Origin: a virus
IMG/VR virus record: IMGVR_UViG_3300000117_000028
Span: 1 to 54,746 of that record
DNA length: 54,746 bases
Strand: one strand, 5' to 3'
Both the position numbers and the translations under genes were made by a program. Under the pieces are notes generated by a model. That model made no database searches, was not told the DNA's origin, and was given only the letters and a program-made list of their open reading frames with translations. Positions 33,660 through 39,617 of this stretch are shown piece after piece. Within the stretch, counting starts at the first letter, position 1; every line of letters starts with the position of its first letter.

Positions 33660-33821
33660 CTACTTGTCAATAGATGAAATGTGATAGCCACCAACATCTG
33701 GAATGTATATTCCATAGCCATCATCTTGAATGTATCCAAAGGATACCAGCAACAGATAGGCCAGAGCTACGCCGCAACCTACATAGGCAGCTATGACAAT
33801 ACGAATTTCAGCATAGGTCAT
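33660..33821 (-). CDS. 53-residue small membrane protein
   Basis: Starts MTYAEIRIVIAAYVGCGVAL with GGAG 6 bases before the ATG. Residues 6-28 form one hydrophobic span. The C-terminal 25 residues are polar and tyrosine/glycine rich (DDGYGIYIPDVGGYHIS). It probably sits in the inner membrane. An early-expressed host-takeover or superinfection role is possible but unproven. Confidence 0.65.
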   Translation of the reverse strand: MTYAEIRIVIAAYVGCGVALAYLLLVSFGYIQDDGYGIYIPDVGGYHISSIDK

Positions 33822-33855
33822 TATAATCTCCGATTATACAGTTAACATAGTCAGA

Positions 33856-33872
33856 CAGTCTCAGAGAGACTG
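33856..33872 (-). other. hairpin after the first early gene
   Basis: CAGTCTC (33856-33862), AGA, GAGACTG (33866-33872) make a perfect 7-bp stem 10 bases past the stop of the 33882-34472 gene. No T-run follows, so it may be an RNA-processing or partial attenuation site rather than a full terminator. Confidence 0.5.
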
Positions 33873-33881
33873 CCCAAGATA

Positions 33882-34472
33882 TTAACCTTGTTGTTGACGT
33901 TTAGTCAACTCAGACATCAAGTCTTCAATGATCTCTTCAAGATCAAGTTTGTTGATAGCAGCTTGAGCCAATATGGTATTAACCATAACTTTTCTTGTGA
34001 TTGGGCCAACAGTCATAGACTGCTTAGACTGTTCAACCAGCTTAGGCTGGTCATCAGACTGTCCAACATTGGACGGTTTACCTTCGGTAGTTTCATCATC
34101 TGCTTTAGCAGCTTTCCGCATTGCAGCTTGTAAAGCTGTTAGAGAGCTAAAACCTTTCTTGCTGTTAGCAATAAAGTCACGACACTCAACTTCGTTTTCA
34201 ACGAACCACAAAGCTTCAGAACGACGACGACGATCAATTACATTGATACCATACATCGTCAAAGTTTGACGACTAATCTGGCCGGAATCCAAAGTGGATT
34301 GAGCTTTCAACTCTTGCAAGAGTTTCCCAAGCCTAGTGTCGAAGCCAGAGGCTTTGATGGTATGTTTCAGACTGTTAGTCTGTTTCCAGATTGATGCCAA
34401 GGCTTTGCCTTCCTTAACGAGAGCTGAGATTGTAGTACCTTCGGTAGTTTTTGTTGTTGCTGAATTTGTCAT
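33882..34472 (-). CDS. hypothetical protein, first gene of the leftward block
   Basis: A 196-residue protein rich in T, K and Q, without membrane spans. A possible DNA-binding region is LDSGQISRQTLTMYGINV followed by DRRRRSEALW. The C-terminal 40 residues look helical (LAQAAINKLDLEEIIEDLMS). It is the first gene transcribed from the divergent region and carries palindrome copy 6 as SNVGQS. By position it could be an early regulator, but I do not recognise the family. Confidence 0.68.
   Translation of the reverse strand: MTNSATTKTTEGTTISALVKEGKALASIWKQTNSLKHTIKASGFDTRLGKLLQELKAQSTLDSGQISRQTLTMYGINVIDRRRRSEALWFVENEVECRDFIANSKKGFSSLTALQAAMRKAAKADDETTEGKPSNVGQSDDQPKLVEQSKQSMTVGPITRKVMVNTILAQAAINKLDLEEIIEDLMSELTKRQQQG
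34061..34074. repeat. palindrome copy 6 inside the first early gene
   Basis: GTCCAACATTGGAC with GGTTTA on its right flank. It encodes S-N-V-G in the leftward gene. The encoded context K-P-S-N-V-G-Q-S closely repeats that of copy 3 (K-A-S-N-V-G-Q-S). Confidence 0.85.
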
Positions 34473-34508
34473 TTCGGTAGTCCCTTTATCTATACTCTGT
34501 TTATATGA

Positions 34509-34548
34509 GAGAACCTATATCTCTCACAAATAGTGAGATATAGTTCTC
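34509..34548. repeat. imperfect inverted repeat upstream of the leftward block
   Basis: GAGAACCTATATCTCTCAC (34509-34527) and GTGAGATATAGTTCTC (34533-34548) pair with a few unpaired bases around the loop AAATA. It lies about 40 bases upstream of the first early start codon, so it would be either an operator near the promoter or a hairpin in the 5' leader. Confidence 0.65.
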
Positions 34549-34578
34549 TTTATAAACTAGTAGAGTATAGTATAAGTT

Positions 34579-34584
34579 TGTCAA
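34579..34584 (-). promoter_or_regulatory. candidate -35 element of the leftward promoter
   Basis: A perfect TTGACA on the leftward strand, followed by AT-rich sequence with TATACT-like boxes, but none sits at the ideal 16-18 base spacing. It is about 110 bases upstream of the first leftward gene. Low confidence. Confidence 0.3.
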
Positions 34585-34747
34585 GTCGGTTCTCATGACG
34601 TGATCCTCTGCGCCTGTCGTTTCACGCATGACTGCAGTAATTACAAGTAATTACGAAGTTGGTGCGCTAAACTCACGTGAGGCTTCAGTTCATGCTGCAT
34701 CACCAATTGTGTTGCATAAATGTCATATACTTCGTATATGGTAAAGT

Positions 34748-34761
34748 GTCCAACGTTGGAC
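34748..34761. repeat. palindrome copy 7 in the divergent region
   Basis: A perfect GTCCAACGTTGGAC with the same flanks (AGT left, GGT right on the plus strand) as copies 4 and 5. It lies 7 bases from the CATATAC/GTATATG hairpin. No start codon follows at the 19-base distance. Confidence 0.85.
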
Positions 34762-35047
34762 GGTGATTTCAATTGGCAGAGCAGCATGTGGCTTGTAGGA
34801 TCGTGCAGTGACCATCACAGATGGTGGGTAGGGTATTTTGTACATCGGCACTGCAACACACCTTCGGTGTGATAATGTAACAGTTTCATACACTCTAAAG
34901 AGTGGCAACTGATTCCATAACAGTTGTCGTAGACAAGTAAGTAGTTGATATTGCTTATACCTTCGGTATGTTGGTGAACTGAGGCATGATTTCTGTCCTC
35001 ACCTATGCCATGACGTTGCATTATGCAGGCAATTCCACATGAGAGGA

Positions 35048-35073
35048 GGGGGACGGGCAGGGGCCATGGGGGG
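35048..35073 (+). other. potential G-quadruplex motif
   Basis: Runs of 5, 3, 4 and 6 G are separated by loops of 2, 2 and 4 bases, inside an otherwise AT-rich region. This satisfies the standard G3+N1-7 four-run rule on the plus strand. Confidence 0.7.
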
Positions 35074-35168
35074 TAGCGTGGTATATGTATACACATATCT
35101 ACACAGATCAGGAAATATGACTGTTAACCACATTACATACATAGTGGTTTACACATTAATTGGGTAAG

Positions 35169-35210
35169 TTTGTGATCACAAAAGGAGGGTTACATACTAT
35201 GTGATCACAT
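35169..35210. promoter_or_regulatory. paired TGTGATCACA palindromes, candidate operators
   Basis: TTTGTGATCACAAA (14 bp, 35169-35182) and ATGTGATCACAT (12 bp, 35199-35210) share the 10-bp core TGTGATCACA, with centres 29 bp apart. They sit upstream of the candidate rightward promoter and look like a dimeric regulator's twin sites. Confidence 0.6.
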
Positions 35211-35228
35211 ATTTAATGTATCACGTAT

Positions 35229-35257
35229 TGTTACAGTGAGTCACATTATGTTACAGT
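35229..35257 (+). repeat. direct repeat TGTTACAGT, 20 bp apart
   Basis: Copies at 35229-35237 and 35249-35257, two helical turns apart, just before the candidate -35 box of the rightward promoter. Possible activator or regulator sites. Confidence 0.55.
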
Positions 35258-35271
35258 AATACGATTAGGGG

Positions 35272-35299
35272 TTGACATGCTGTGTTTTTTGTGTAAAAC
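35272..35299 (+). promoter_or_regulatory. candidate rightward promoter
   Basis: TTGACA (35272-35277), a 16-base spacer and TAAAAC (35294-35299). The -35 is perfect and the -10 matches four of six. The 5' leader would be about 190 bases and contain the iteron-like repeats. Confidence 0.4.
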
Positions 35300-35317
35300 T
35301 ACAATAGTAGAAACTAA

Positions 35318-35424
35318 GATGACACTTTAAGTGATTCACTTAGAATGATACACTTAAATGTATATATAGTTAGTTATAATTATACTTAACTAATATAACA
35401 GTTAAATGATACACTTTAAATGTA
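35318..35424 (+). repeat. iteron-like repeats around ATGAtaCACTTtAAatGTA
   Basis: Three related units: gatgacactttaagtg (35318), aatgatacacttaaatgta (35344) and aatgatacactttaaatgta (35405), with a weaker fourth (gtgattcacttagaatg, 35331). The CACTTTAAA core also follows palindrome copy 5 and appears beside copy 4. Possible origin iterons or regulator sites. Confidence 0.55.
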
Positions 35425-35495
35425 GGGTTATTAGATACAAGTACGTAACAAAGTTACGGACGGGAATTTGTATATTATTATAAAGGTACTTGACA

Positions 35496-35699
35496 ATGGA
35501 TAAAAAATCAGTAAAACTATATACTGACAATGTTCTTGTTGAGTTTTATAATCACGTACTCAATGGAACTATAGATAAATTACATATACCCCATAGTGAT
35601 GTATTCTATGTACGAGAAGCTGTACAGAACTACTATGGGAAGCCTTTTACGTTGGAGCACGTAGAGTGGGCTATGCGTGAAGAAGGATGGACTGACTGA
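35496..35699 (+). CDS. small hypothetical protein, first rightward gene
   Basis: A 67-residue protein. AAAGG lies 9 bases before the ATG at 35496; a TTG six bases upstream is less likely. It contains KLYTDNVLVEFYNHVLNG and HSDVFYVREAVQNYYG, helical and aromatic. I recall similar small proteins in marine phages. Being first in the rightward block it may be expressed early. The function is unknown. Confidence 0.65.
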   Translation: MDKKSVKLYTDNVLVEFYNHVLNGTIDKLHIPHSDVFYVREAVQNYYGKPFTLEHVEWAMREEGWTD

Positions 35700-35700
35700 C

Positions 35701-35979
35701 ATGACGGTTGAATACAGAGGTGAAACCTTTAGTGGTTACAATAAACCCAAGCGTACTCCCAAGCATCCCACTAAGTCACACGTAGTACTTGCTAAGGAAG
35801 GTACTACCATTAAGATGATACGCTTTGGTGAGCAGGGCGCAAGTACTGCAGGTAAACCTAAAGCAGGTGAATCAGATAAGATGAAGAAGAAACGTGCATC
35901 ATTTAAAGCACGTCATGCAAAGAACATTAAGCGTGGTAAGTTGAGTGCAGCGTACTGGGCTGATAAAGTTAAATGGTAA
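35701..35979 (+). CDS. small basic conserved protein
   Basis: A 92-residue protein starting one base after the preceding stop. The pattern KMIRFGEQGASTAGKPKAG, then KRASFKARHAKNIKRGKLSA and AYWADKVKW, is a basic family I recall from marine and cyanobacterial phages. High lysine/arginine content suggests nucleic-acid binding; virion or DNA-packing roles are guesses. Confidence 0.7.
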   Translation: MTVEYRGETFSGYNKPKRTPKHPTKSHVVLAKEGTTIKMIRFGEQGASTAGKPKAGESDKMKKKRASFKARHAKNIKRGKLSAAYWADKVKW

Positions 35980-35991
35980 AGGATTAACCCT

Positions 35992-36591
35992 ATGGGTATT
36001 GCAGGTAGGTTAGCTAAACGTGTAGCTAAGAATAAATTAAAAGACTTAGAAGTAGATGATCTAGTAGCACAGCAAAAAGCTAAACTTAAAAAAGCTAGAG
36101 CAAAAAATGCAGAGCCAAAAGACTCTGGTGACATTAGTGAAGTACTGATGCCAGAAGATCGTCCTTCTACTGATGCGGTAAAACAAACTAGTAAAGAACG
36201 ATTGATTAATGCTACAGGTGCTATATCAGCTTTGCTTACTAAAGCTGGACCTAAGCCTTTATCTATGGATAAGTATCGTTCTTTGCCTACGGCAGCACGT
36301 AATGCTTTTGCACGTCAGGCTAAGAAAGACTTTGACAATAAAGTTATTACGAAGCAACAATATGAAACTATTATTAAACGTATTGAGTCTGCAGAAGTAG
36401 ACAAGAATGTTCGTTCTATGGAACAAGGCATTGCTAATAAAAAAGCTAAACCTGTTACGATAGACAAGAGTATGGGCATAGATGAAAAAGACATGCCACG
36501 TAAACCAACTAAATTAAGTAAGGGTGGTATGCCTACAGGCAAGCCACGTGCAGGACATATGGACTATCGTAAAAAAGGATTATTTAAATAA
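35992..36591 (+). CDS. hypothetical protein with MGIAG(R/K)LAKRVAK start and KGG tail
   Basis: A 199-residue lysine-rich protein. Its first 13 residues are nearly the same as those of the next gene, so the two share an N-terminal tag or arose by partial duplication. The tail LSKGGMPTGKPRAGHMDY is one of the KGG segments found in several proteins here. The middle is helical. The stop and next start overlap (TAATG). The function is unknown. Confidence 0.68.
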   Translation: MGIAGRLAKRVAKNKLKDLEVDDLVAQQKAKLKKARAKNAEPKDSGDISEVLMPEDRPSTDAVKQTSKERLINATGAISALLTKAGPKPLSMDKYRSLPTAARNAFARQAKKDFDNKVITKQQYETIIKRIESAEVDKNVRSMEQGIANKKAKPVTIDKSMGIDEKDMPRKPTKLSKGGMPTGKPRAGHMDYRKKGLFK

Positions 36592-37022
36592 TGGGTATCG
36601 CAGGTAAACTAGCTAAACGTGTAGCTAAAGCAGCAACTAAACAAAACCCCCGTCAAGCACAGAGTGAAATGGGGACTAAGGGACAACGTGTGTATGCCCG
36701 TGGTCAGATTAAAGGTGGGGCAGCAGGTGCAGGTGCAGCGGGATTAACTGCGGCAGTTGTAGGTAAGATGTCGCTAGATGAAATGCGTCAACGTTTAAAG
36801 ACTGCAAAGGATGAAAAAGATCGTGCACTTCTTCGTGAGGCAATTACAAAGGCTGTAGCTGAAGCAAAGGACTACGTAGAAACTAAACCTACAACGTCGC
36901 CTCGTCCAAGATCACGCCCAATGGGAATGGCTAAGGGTGGCTATGCTAACTGTGGTGCCTCTATGCAAGCTACACAGAGTTCAACAAAAATGGCATACGG
37001 TGGTATGGCTAAAAAGAAGTAG
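36591..37022 (+). CDS. hypothetical protein, partial paralogue of the gene before
   Basis: A 143-residue protein starting MGIAGKLAKRVAK. A Gly/Ala-rich segment at 41-60 (GGAAGAGAAGLTAAVVG) may be a weak membrane or packing helix. The C-terminus has two KGG-like parts (MAKGGYANCGASMQATQ and MAYGGMAKKK). Similar C-terminal tags occur in many marine phage proteins. The role is unknown, perhaps virion associated. Confidence 0.66.
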   Translation: MGIAGKLAKRVAKAATKQNPRQAQSEMGTKGQRVYARGQIKGGAAGAGAAGLTAAVVGKMSLDEMRQRLKTAKDEKDRALLREAITKAVAEAKDYVETKPTTSPRPRSRPMGMAKGGYANCGASMQATQSSTKMAYGGMAKKK

Positions 37023-37215
37023 TGCTGTGTGGTTAGGTTTATTGTTAGCGTGTCTTAATCCTTCTGCAACTTCTTGTACCATTATGGCGAAAACAGATCA
37101 ACTGTTTTATAGTGAACAAGAGTGTGTGGCTGAAGGAACTGAGGTTGCTAACAATTTACGTAATAAAAATGTATACGCTATTCCAATGTGTGTAAAAATA
37201 GGAGATAACGCATGA
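37000..37215 (+). CDS. small secreted or lipoprotein-like protein
   Basis: The GTG at 37000 gives MVWLKRSSAVWLGLLLACLN as N-terminus: a basic start, a hydrophobic core and LLAC, which fits a lipobox. The remainder has paired cysteines (QECVAEGTE ... IPMCVKIGD). A second GTG at 37027 would drop the basic start. The stop overlaps the next ATG as ATGA. The layout resembles small envelope proteins near lysis genes; an outer-spanin role is possible but the gene is not next to the endolysin. Confidence 0.5.
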   Translation: MVWLKRSSAVWLGLLLACLNPSATSCTIMAKTDQLFYSEQECVAEGTEVANNLRNKNVYAIPMCVKIGDNA

Positions 37216-37298
37216 CTACTTGTAAAGGTTGTGAAACACGAGGTAACTGCTTGGCTGCAGATAAATGTTTAAAAAGAAGCTTGGGTAGTAAAGAATAA
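37212..37298 (+). CDS. 28-residue four-cysteine microprotein
   Basis: Starts MTTCKGCETRGNCLAADKCL and ends RSLGSKE. Cysteines at 4, 7, 13 and 19 give CxxC-x5-C-x5-C, suitable for one zinc ion. GGAG lies 7 bases before the ATG, which overlaps the previous stop (ATGA), and the next gene starts 3 bases after its stop. Small but well placed. Confidence 0.6.
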   Translation: MTTCKGCETRGNCLAADKCLKRSLGSKE

Positions 37299-37301
37299 GT
37301 A

Positions 37302-37667
37302 ATGGTTGCATCTCGTGATTATAACACTGCAACAAAAGGAATAATAGTTACCGCCACAACAGGCGGTGCTACTTCTAATGTTGTGTATACGTGTCCAGCT
37401 AACTTTGATGCAGAGATAGACTTCTTGCATATTACTAATGGTGACTCGGCTAATCACAATATAAGTATACAGTGGTATCACGCAGATACAGATACGTATC
37501 ATCATATTCTAAATGATAAAGCTATCACAGGTAAAGATGTGTATAATATTATAACGTCAGACAGGATATACTTACACGCAAATGATAAGATAACAGCCTT
37601 TAATGGTTCAAGTGGTAACTTGGAGGTGTTCCTATCCGCTAAAGAGTTTTTTAACCCTAACAGATAG
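37302..37667 (+). CDS. hypothetical beta-rich protein, likely virion component
   Basis: A 121-residue protein. GIIVTATTGGATSNVVYTCP, DFLHITNGDSANHNISIQWY and SDRIYLHANDKI are strand-rich patterns that I recall from small virion proteins of marine phages with an Ig- or jelly-roll-like fold. It has no signal peptide. Confidence 0.65.
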   Translation: MVASRDYNTATKGIIVTATTGGATSNVVYTCPANFDAEIDFLHITNGDSANHNISIQWYHADTDTYHHILNDKAITGKDVYNIITSDRIYLHANDKITAFNGSSGNLEVFLSAKEFFNPNR

Positions 37668-37679
37668 CACATAGCGGGG

Positions 37680-37748
37680 TTGCATTATTGTCTGTAGTAT
37701 GGTATAACTAAATATGGTATAACTCCTGTGTATACAAACGTGTATACA
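37680..37748 (+). promoter_or_regulatory. repeat-rich promoter before the DUF1127 gene
   Basis: TTGCAT (37680-37685), 17 bases, TATAAC (37703-37708). The 12-mer TATGGTATAACT occurs at 37698-37709 and 37713-37724, so the -10 box is duplicated. GTGTATACA follows twice (37728-37736 and 37740-37748). This suggests a regulated promoter within the rightward block. Confidence 0.5.
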
Positions 37749-37777
37749 TGATGTTCATGGAACAAGGAGTTATAAAC

Positions 37778-37927
37778 ATGAAATGGTTAATTAATTGGTT
37801 TGAAGCAGTAGCAGTAGCACAACAACGCCGTGCAGATTATTGGTTGCTTCGTAATATGTCAGATAAAGAATTAAAAGATATAGGAATTTCTCGTGGCGAA
37901 ATCTCCCAAAAAGTCTTCAACGGTTAA
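37778..37927 (+). CDS. DUF1127 (YjiS-like) small protein
   Basis: A 49-residue protein with AAGGAG upstream. The C-terminal part RRADYWLLRNMSDKELKDIG followed by ISRGEI is the DUF1127 signature. In Alphaproteobacteria such arginine-rich proteins act in RNA turnover and phosphate or stress control. A phage copy probably mimics or captures a host regulator. Its 3' end overlaps the next gene by 35 bases. Confidence 0.8.
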   Translation: MKWLINWFEAVAVAQQRRADYWLLRNMSDKELKDIGISRGEISQKVFNG

Positions 37928-38081
37928 TGCGGCTGGTAATTATACTAAGCCTGCTATGCGTAAGCGTCTTGTCGCCTCCGTTAAAGCTGGTGGCAAAGGT
38001 GGAAAGCCCGGACAGTGGAGCGCACGTAAGGCACAAATGGTTGCAAAGCAATATAAAGCAAAAGGTGGGGGCTATAAGTAA
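37893..38081 (+). CDS. small basic protein (GGKPGQWSARKAQ family)
   Basis: A 62-residue protein with a GTG start; AGGA lies 7 bases upstream, inside the DUF1127 gene. NYTKPAMRKRLVASVKAGGK, then GGKPGQWSARKAQMVAKQYK, is a lysine-rich pattern I recall from many phage and metagenome proteins, generally beside DUF5872-like genes as here. The function is unknown; nucleic-acid binding is likely from charge. Confidence 0.75.
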   Translation: MAKSPKKSSTVNAAGNYTKPAMRKRLVASVKAGGKGGKPGQWSARKAQMVAKQYKAKGGGYK

Positions 38082-38338
38082 TGGCCCTCGCCAAATCTCA
38101 AAAGAGTCTTAACAAATGGACAAAGCAGGATTGGAGAACTAAAAGTGGTAAACCTTCTACGCAAGGCCCAAAAGCTACTGGTGAACGCTATCTCCCGGCT
38201 AAAGCTATTAAAGCTATGTCTAGTGGAGAGTATGCAGCTAGTACTGCTAAAAAAAGAAAAGACACTCAAGCTGGTAAACAATTTTCTAAACAACCTAAAG
38301 CTGCAGCTGAAAAAGCTAAACGTTTTAGGCGCACGTAA
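38081..38338 (+). CDS. DUF5872-like small basic protein
   Basis: An 85-residue protein coupled by TAATG to the gene before. KWTKQDWRTKSGKPSTQG, GERYLPAKAIKAM and KQFSKQPKAAAEKAKRFR fit the DUF5872 pattern. The family is widespread in phages and bacteria with no known function. The protein is extremely basic. Confidence 0.75.
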   Translation: MALAKSQKSLNKWTKQDWRTKSGKPSTQGPKATGERYLPAKAIKAMSSGEYAASTAKKRKDTQAGKQFSKQPKAAAEKAKRFRRT

Positions 38339-38371
38339 ATAAAAACAAGTAAGACTATTGGAGAAATAAAT

Positions 38372-38545
38372 TTGTTGTGTGTGTTGGCCTTTGTTTCATT
38401 CGGTCACGCATGGACTGTAAGTGGTAACATTTTGTTTCAATATTGTTACTACGACTGTGGGTTGCCTAAAAACGGTTTGTTTTACGATAGGGTATATAGA
38501 GTAAGCTACAACTATGTATGCCCTATAGAGGTTAAGTTCAAATGA
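38372..38545 (+). CDS. 57-residue small secreted protein (TTG start)
   Basis: GGAG lies 8 bases before TTG. The N-terminus MLCVLAFVSFGHA looks like a short signal sequence with an AxA-like cut site, followed by a tyrosine and cysteine-rich body (QYCYYDCGLPKNGLFYDRVY). The stop overlaps the next ATG (ATGA). No ATG start is available. It lies immediately before the lysis region. Confidence 0.55.
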   Translation: MLCVLAFVSFGHAWTVSGNILFQYCYYDCGLPKNGLFYDRVYRVSYNYVCPIEVKFK

Positions 38546-39018
38546 TTGATCCCTTCACAGCCTTTGCTGCAGCACAGACAGCTGTATCTGCCATTAAGAA
38601 GGGTATTCAGTTAGGCAAGGACATTGGAGGTATCTCTAATGACTTAGCTAAGTTTGCTGGTGCTGTCTCTGATCTTAGCTTTGCACACAAGCAGTCAGAG
38701 AATCCACCTTGGTATGCTGTACTATTCGGTGGTAGTGGCCCTAGTGCGATGGACATCTTCGCTAAGAAGAAACAAGCGGAGGCTCTACGTGCTGAGATTA
38801 AACAGTATATTCAGTTTGCTTACGGGCAGAGTGCTTGGGAAGAGCTTCTCCACATTGAAGCGAAGGTACGTAAAGACCGTCAGAAAACTATGTATCGCAA
38901 GGCTGAGATTAAACAGGCTATTGTGGAGTGGAGCCTTGGTATATTGGTTGTTCTATCAGGAATTGGTGTTCTTGGCGTGGGGATTTATTTCCTCGGCAAA
39001 AAACAAGGAAAGTGGTAA
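38542..39018 (+). CDS. hypothetical protein with C-terminal membrane span
   Basis: A 158-residue protein. The N-terminus MIDPFTAFAAAQTAVSAIKK is a family marker I recall from proteins near lysis and packaging genes of marine phages. The middle is a charged helix. Residues about 130-150 form a membrane span (SLGILVVLSGIGVLGVGIYF) with a basic end. It is coupled with the next gene (TAATG). A holin-associated or virion role is unclear. Confidence 0.65.
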   Translation: MIDPFTAFAAAQTAVSAIKKGIQLGKDIGGISNDLAKFAGAVSDLSFAHKQSENPPWYAVLFGGSGPSAMDIFAKKKQAEALRAEIKQYIQFAYGQSAWEELLHIEAKVRKDRQKTMYRKAEIKQAIVEWSLGILVVLSGIGVLGVGIYFLGKKQGKW

Positions 39019-39263
39019 TGGCAACGACTGTACTAGATGATTGGAAAGTACTCCCAAGGCTAATGATGCTGGCAGTTACTGTACTCACGTATCAAGCAGT
39101 ACATTGGTTCATGTCCTTGCCTGACCCTAGCGTAGCGCAGTCTGGCCTTGTATCGGTCTGTATGGGTGCTCTCACAGGATGTTTCGGCATTTGGATGGGT
39201 AAAGAGTCTAAGACTAATGTAACACCCACACGTGTAGTGCATGAAGAAAGTTATAACAAATGA
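39018..39263 (+). CDS. two-span small membrane protein
   Basis: An 81-residue protein starting MATTVLDDWKVLPRLMMLAV. Two hydrophobic spans lie at about 13-31 and 43-60 (LVSVCMGALTGCFGIWMG), with a polar C-terminus. Size and topology fit a holin or holin-like partner, and it is coupled to the 3-TM holin gene by an ATGA overlap. Confidence 0.65.
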   Translation: MATTVLDDWKVLPRLMMLAVTVLTYQAVHWFMSLPDPSVAQSGLVSVCMGALTGCFGIWMGKESKTNVTPTRVVHEESYNK

Positions 39264-39616
39264 TAGGTCAGATTATAGGTGCAGTAGGTGGACTTGCTTC
39301 GTCTTACCTTGACGGTAAGGTAGCAATACAGAAAGCCAATGCAGAGATAAGAGTTAAGCAAGCAACAGGTGAGCTTGACTGGGACATTGCTGCAATGAAC
39401 AGCACCCAGAACTCTTGGAAGGACGAGTGGATTACTTTGTTATTTAGTATTCCTCTTATCCTAGCCTTCTGTGGTGACTGGGGTAACCAAATTGTACAGG
39501 CTGGTTTTGCATCCCTTGAGTCTATGCCTACATGGTATCAGTATTCACTGGGCGGTATTGTAAGTGCAAGCATTGGCATGAGATCAGTATCTAAGTTCTT
39601 TACAGGTAAAAAATAA
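39260..39616 (+). CDS. GTA-type 3-TM holin
   Basis: A 118-residue protein. The pattern SWKDEWITLLFSIPLILAF, then PTWYQYSLGGIVSASIGMRS, matches the 3-TM holin family first noted in gene transfer agents of Rhodobacterales. It would open the inner membrane at lysis. The next gene, one base away, is the endolysin. Confidence 0.78.
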   Translation: MIGQIIGAVGGLASSYLDGKVAIQKANAEIRVKQATGELDWDIAAMNSTQNSWKDEWITLLFSIPLILAFCGDWGNQIVQAGFASLESMPTWYQYSLGGIVSASIGMRSVSKFFTGKK

Positions 39617-39617
39617 T

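Larger units (their letters stand above)
34473..35495. other. about 1 kb divergent control region without a convincing gene
   Basis: The leftward and rightward gene blocks start on either side of this stretch. It holds the inverted repeat at 34509-34548 and palindrome copy 7. Small hairpins lie at 34724-34740 (CATATAC/GTATATG), 34857-34871 (CACACC/GGTGTG), 34891-34904 (CACTCT/AGAGTG), 34906-34926 (CAACTG/CAGTTG) and 34957-34969 (ATACC/GGTAT). Then come a G-run cluster, two TGTGATCACA palindromes, TGTTACAGT direct repeats, a promoter-like TTGACA and iteron-like repeats. Leftward frames that cross it have no ribosome site and odd composition. Promoters are likely; an origin or a structured RNA is possible. 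Confidence 0.75.

Noticed and set aside
32468-34761. Palindrome as a lux box
   Set aside because: Only the inner 14 bp are symmetric and no LuxR-type or AHL synthase gene is in the window, so this was not claimed as a finding.
34723-35096. Leftward frames in the G-rich divergent region
   Set aside because: No ribosome site, cysteine/proline-rich composition dictated by G-runs and hairpins, and no similarity to neighbours.
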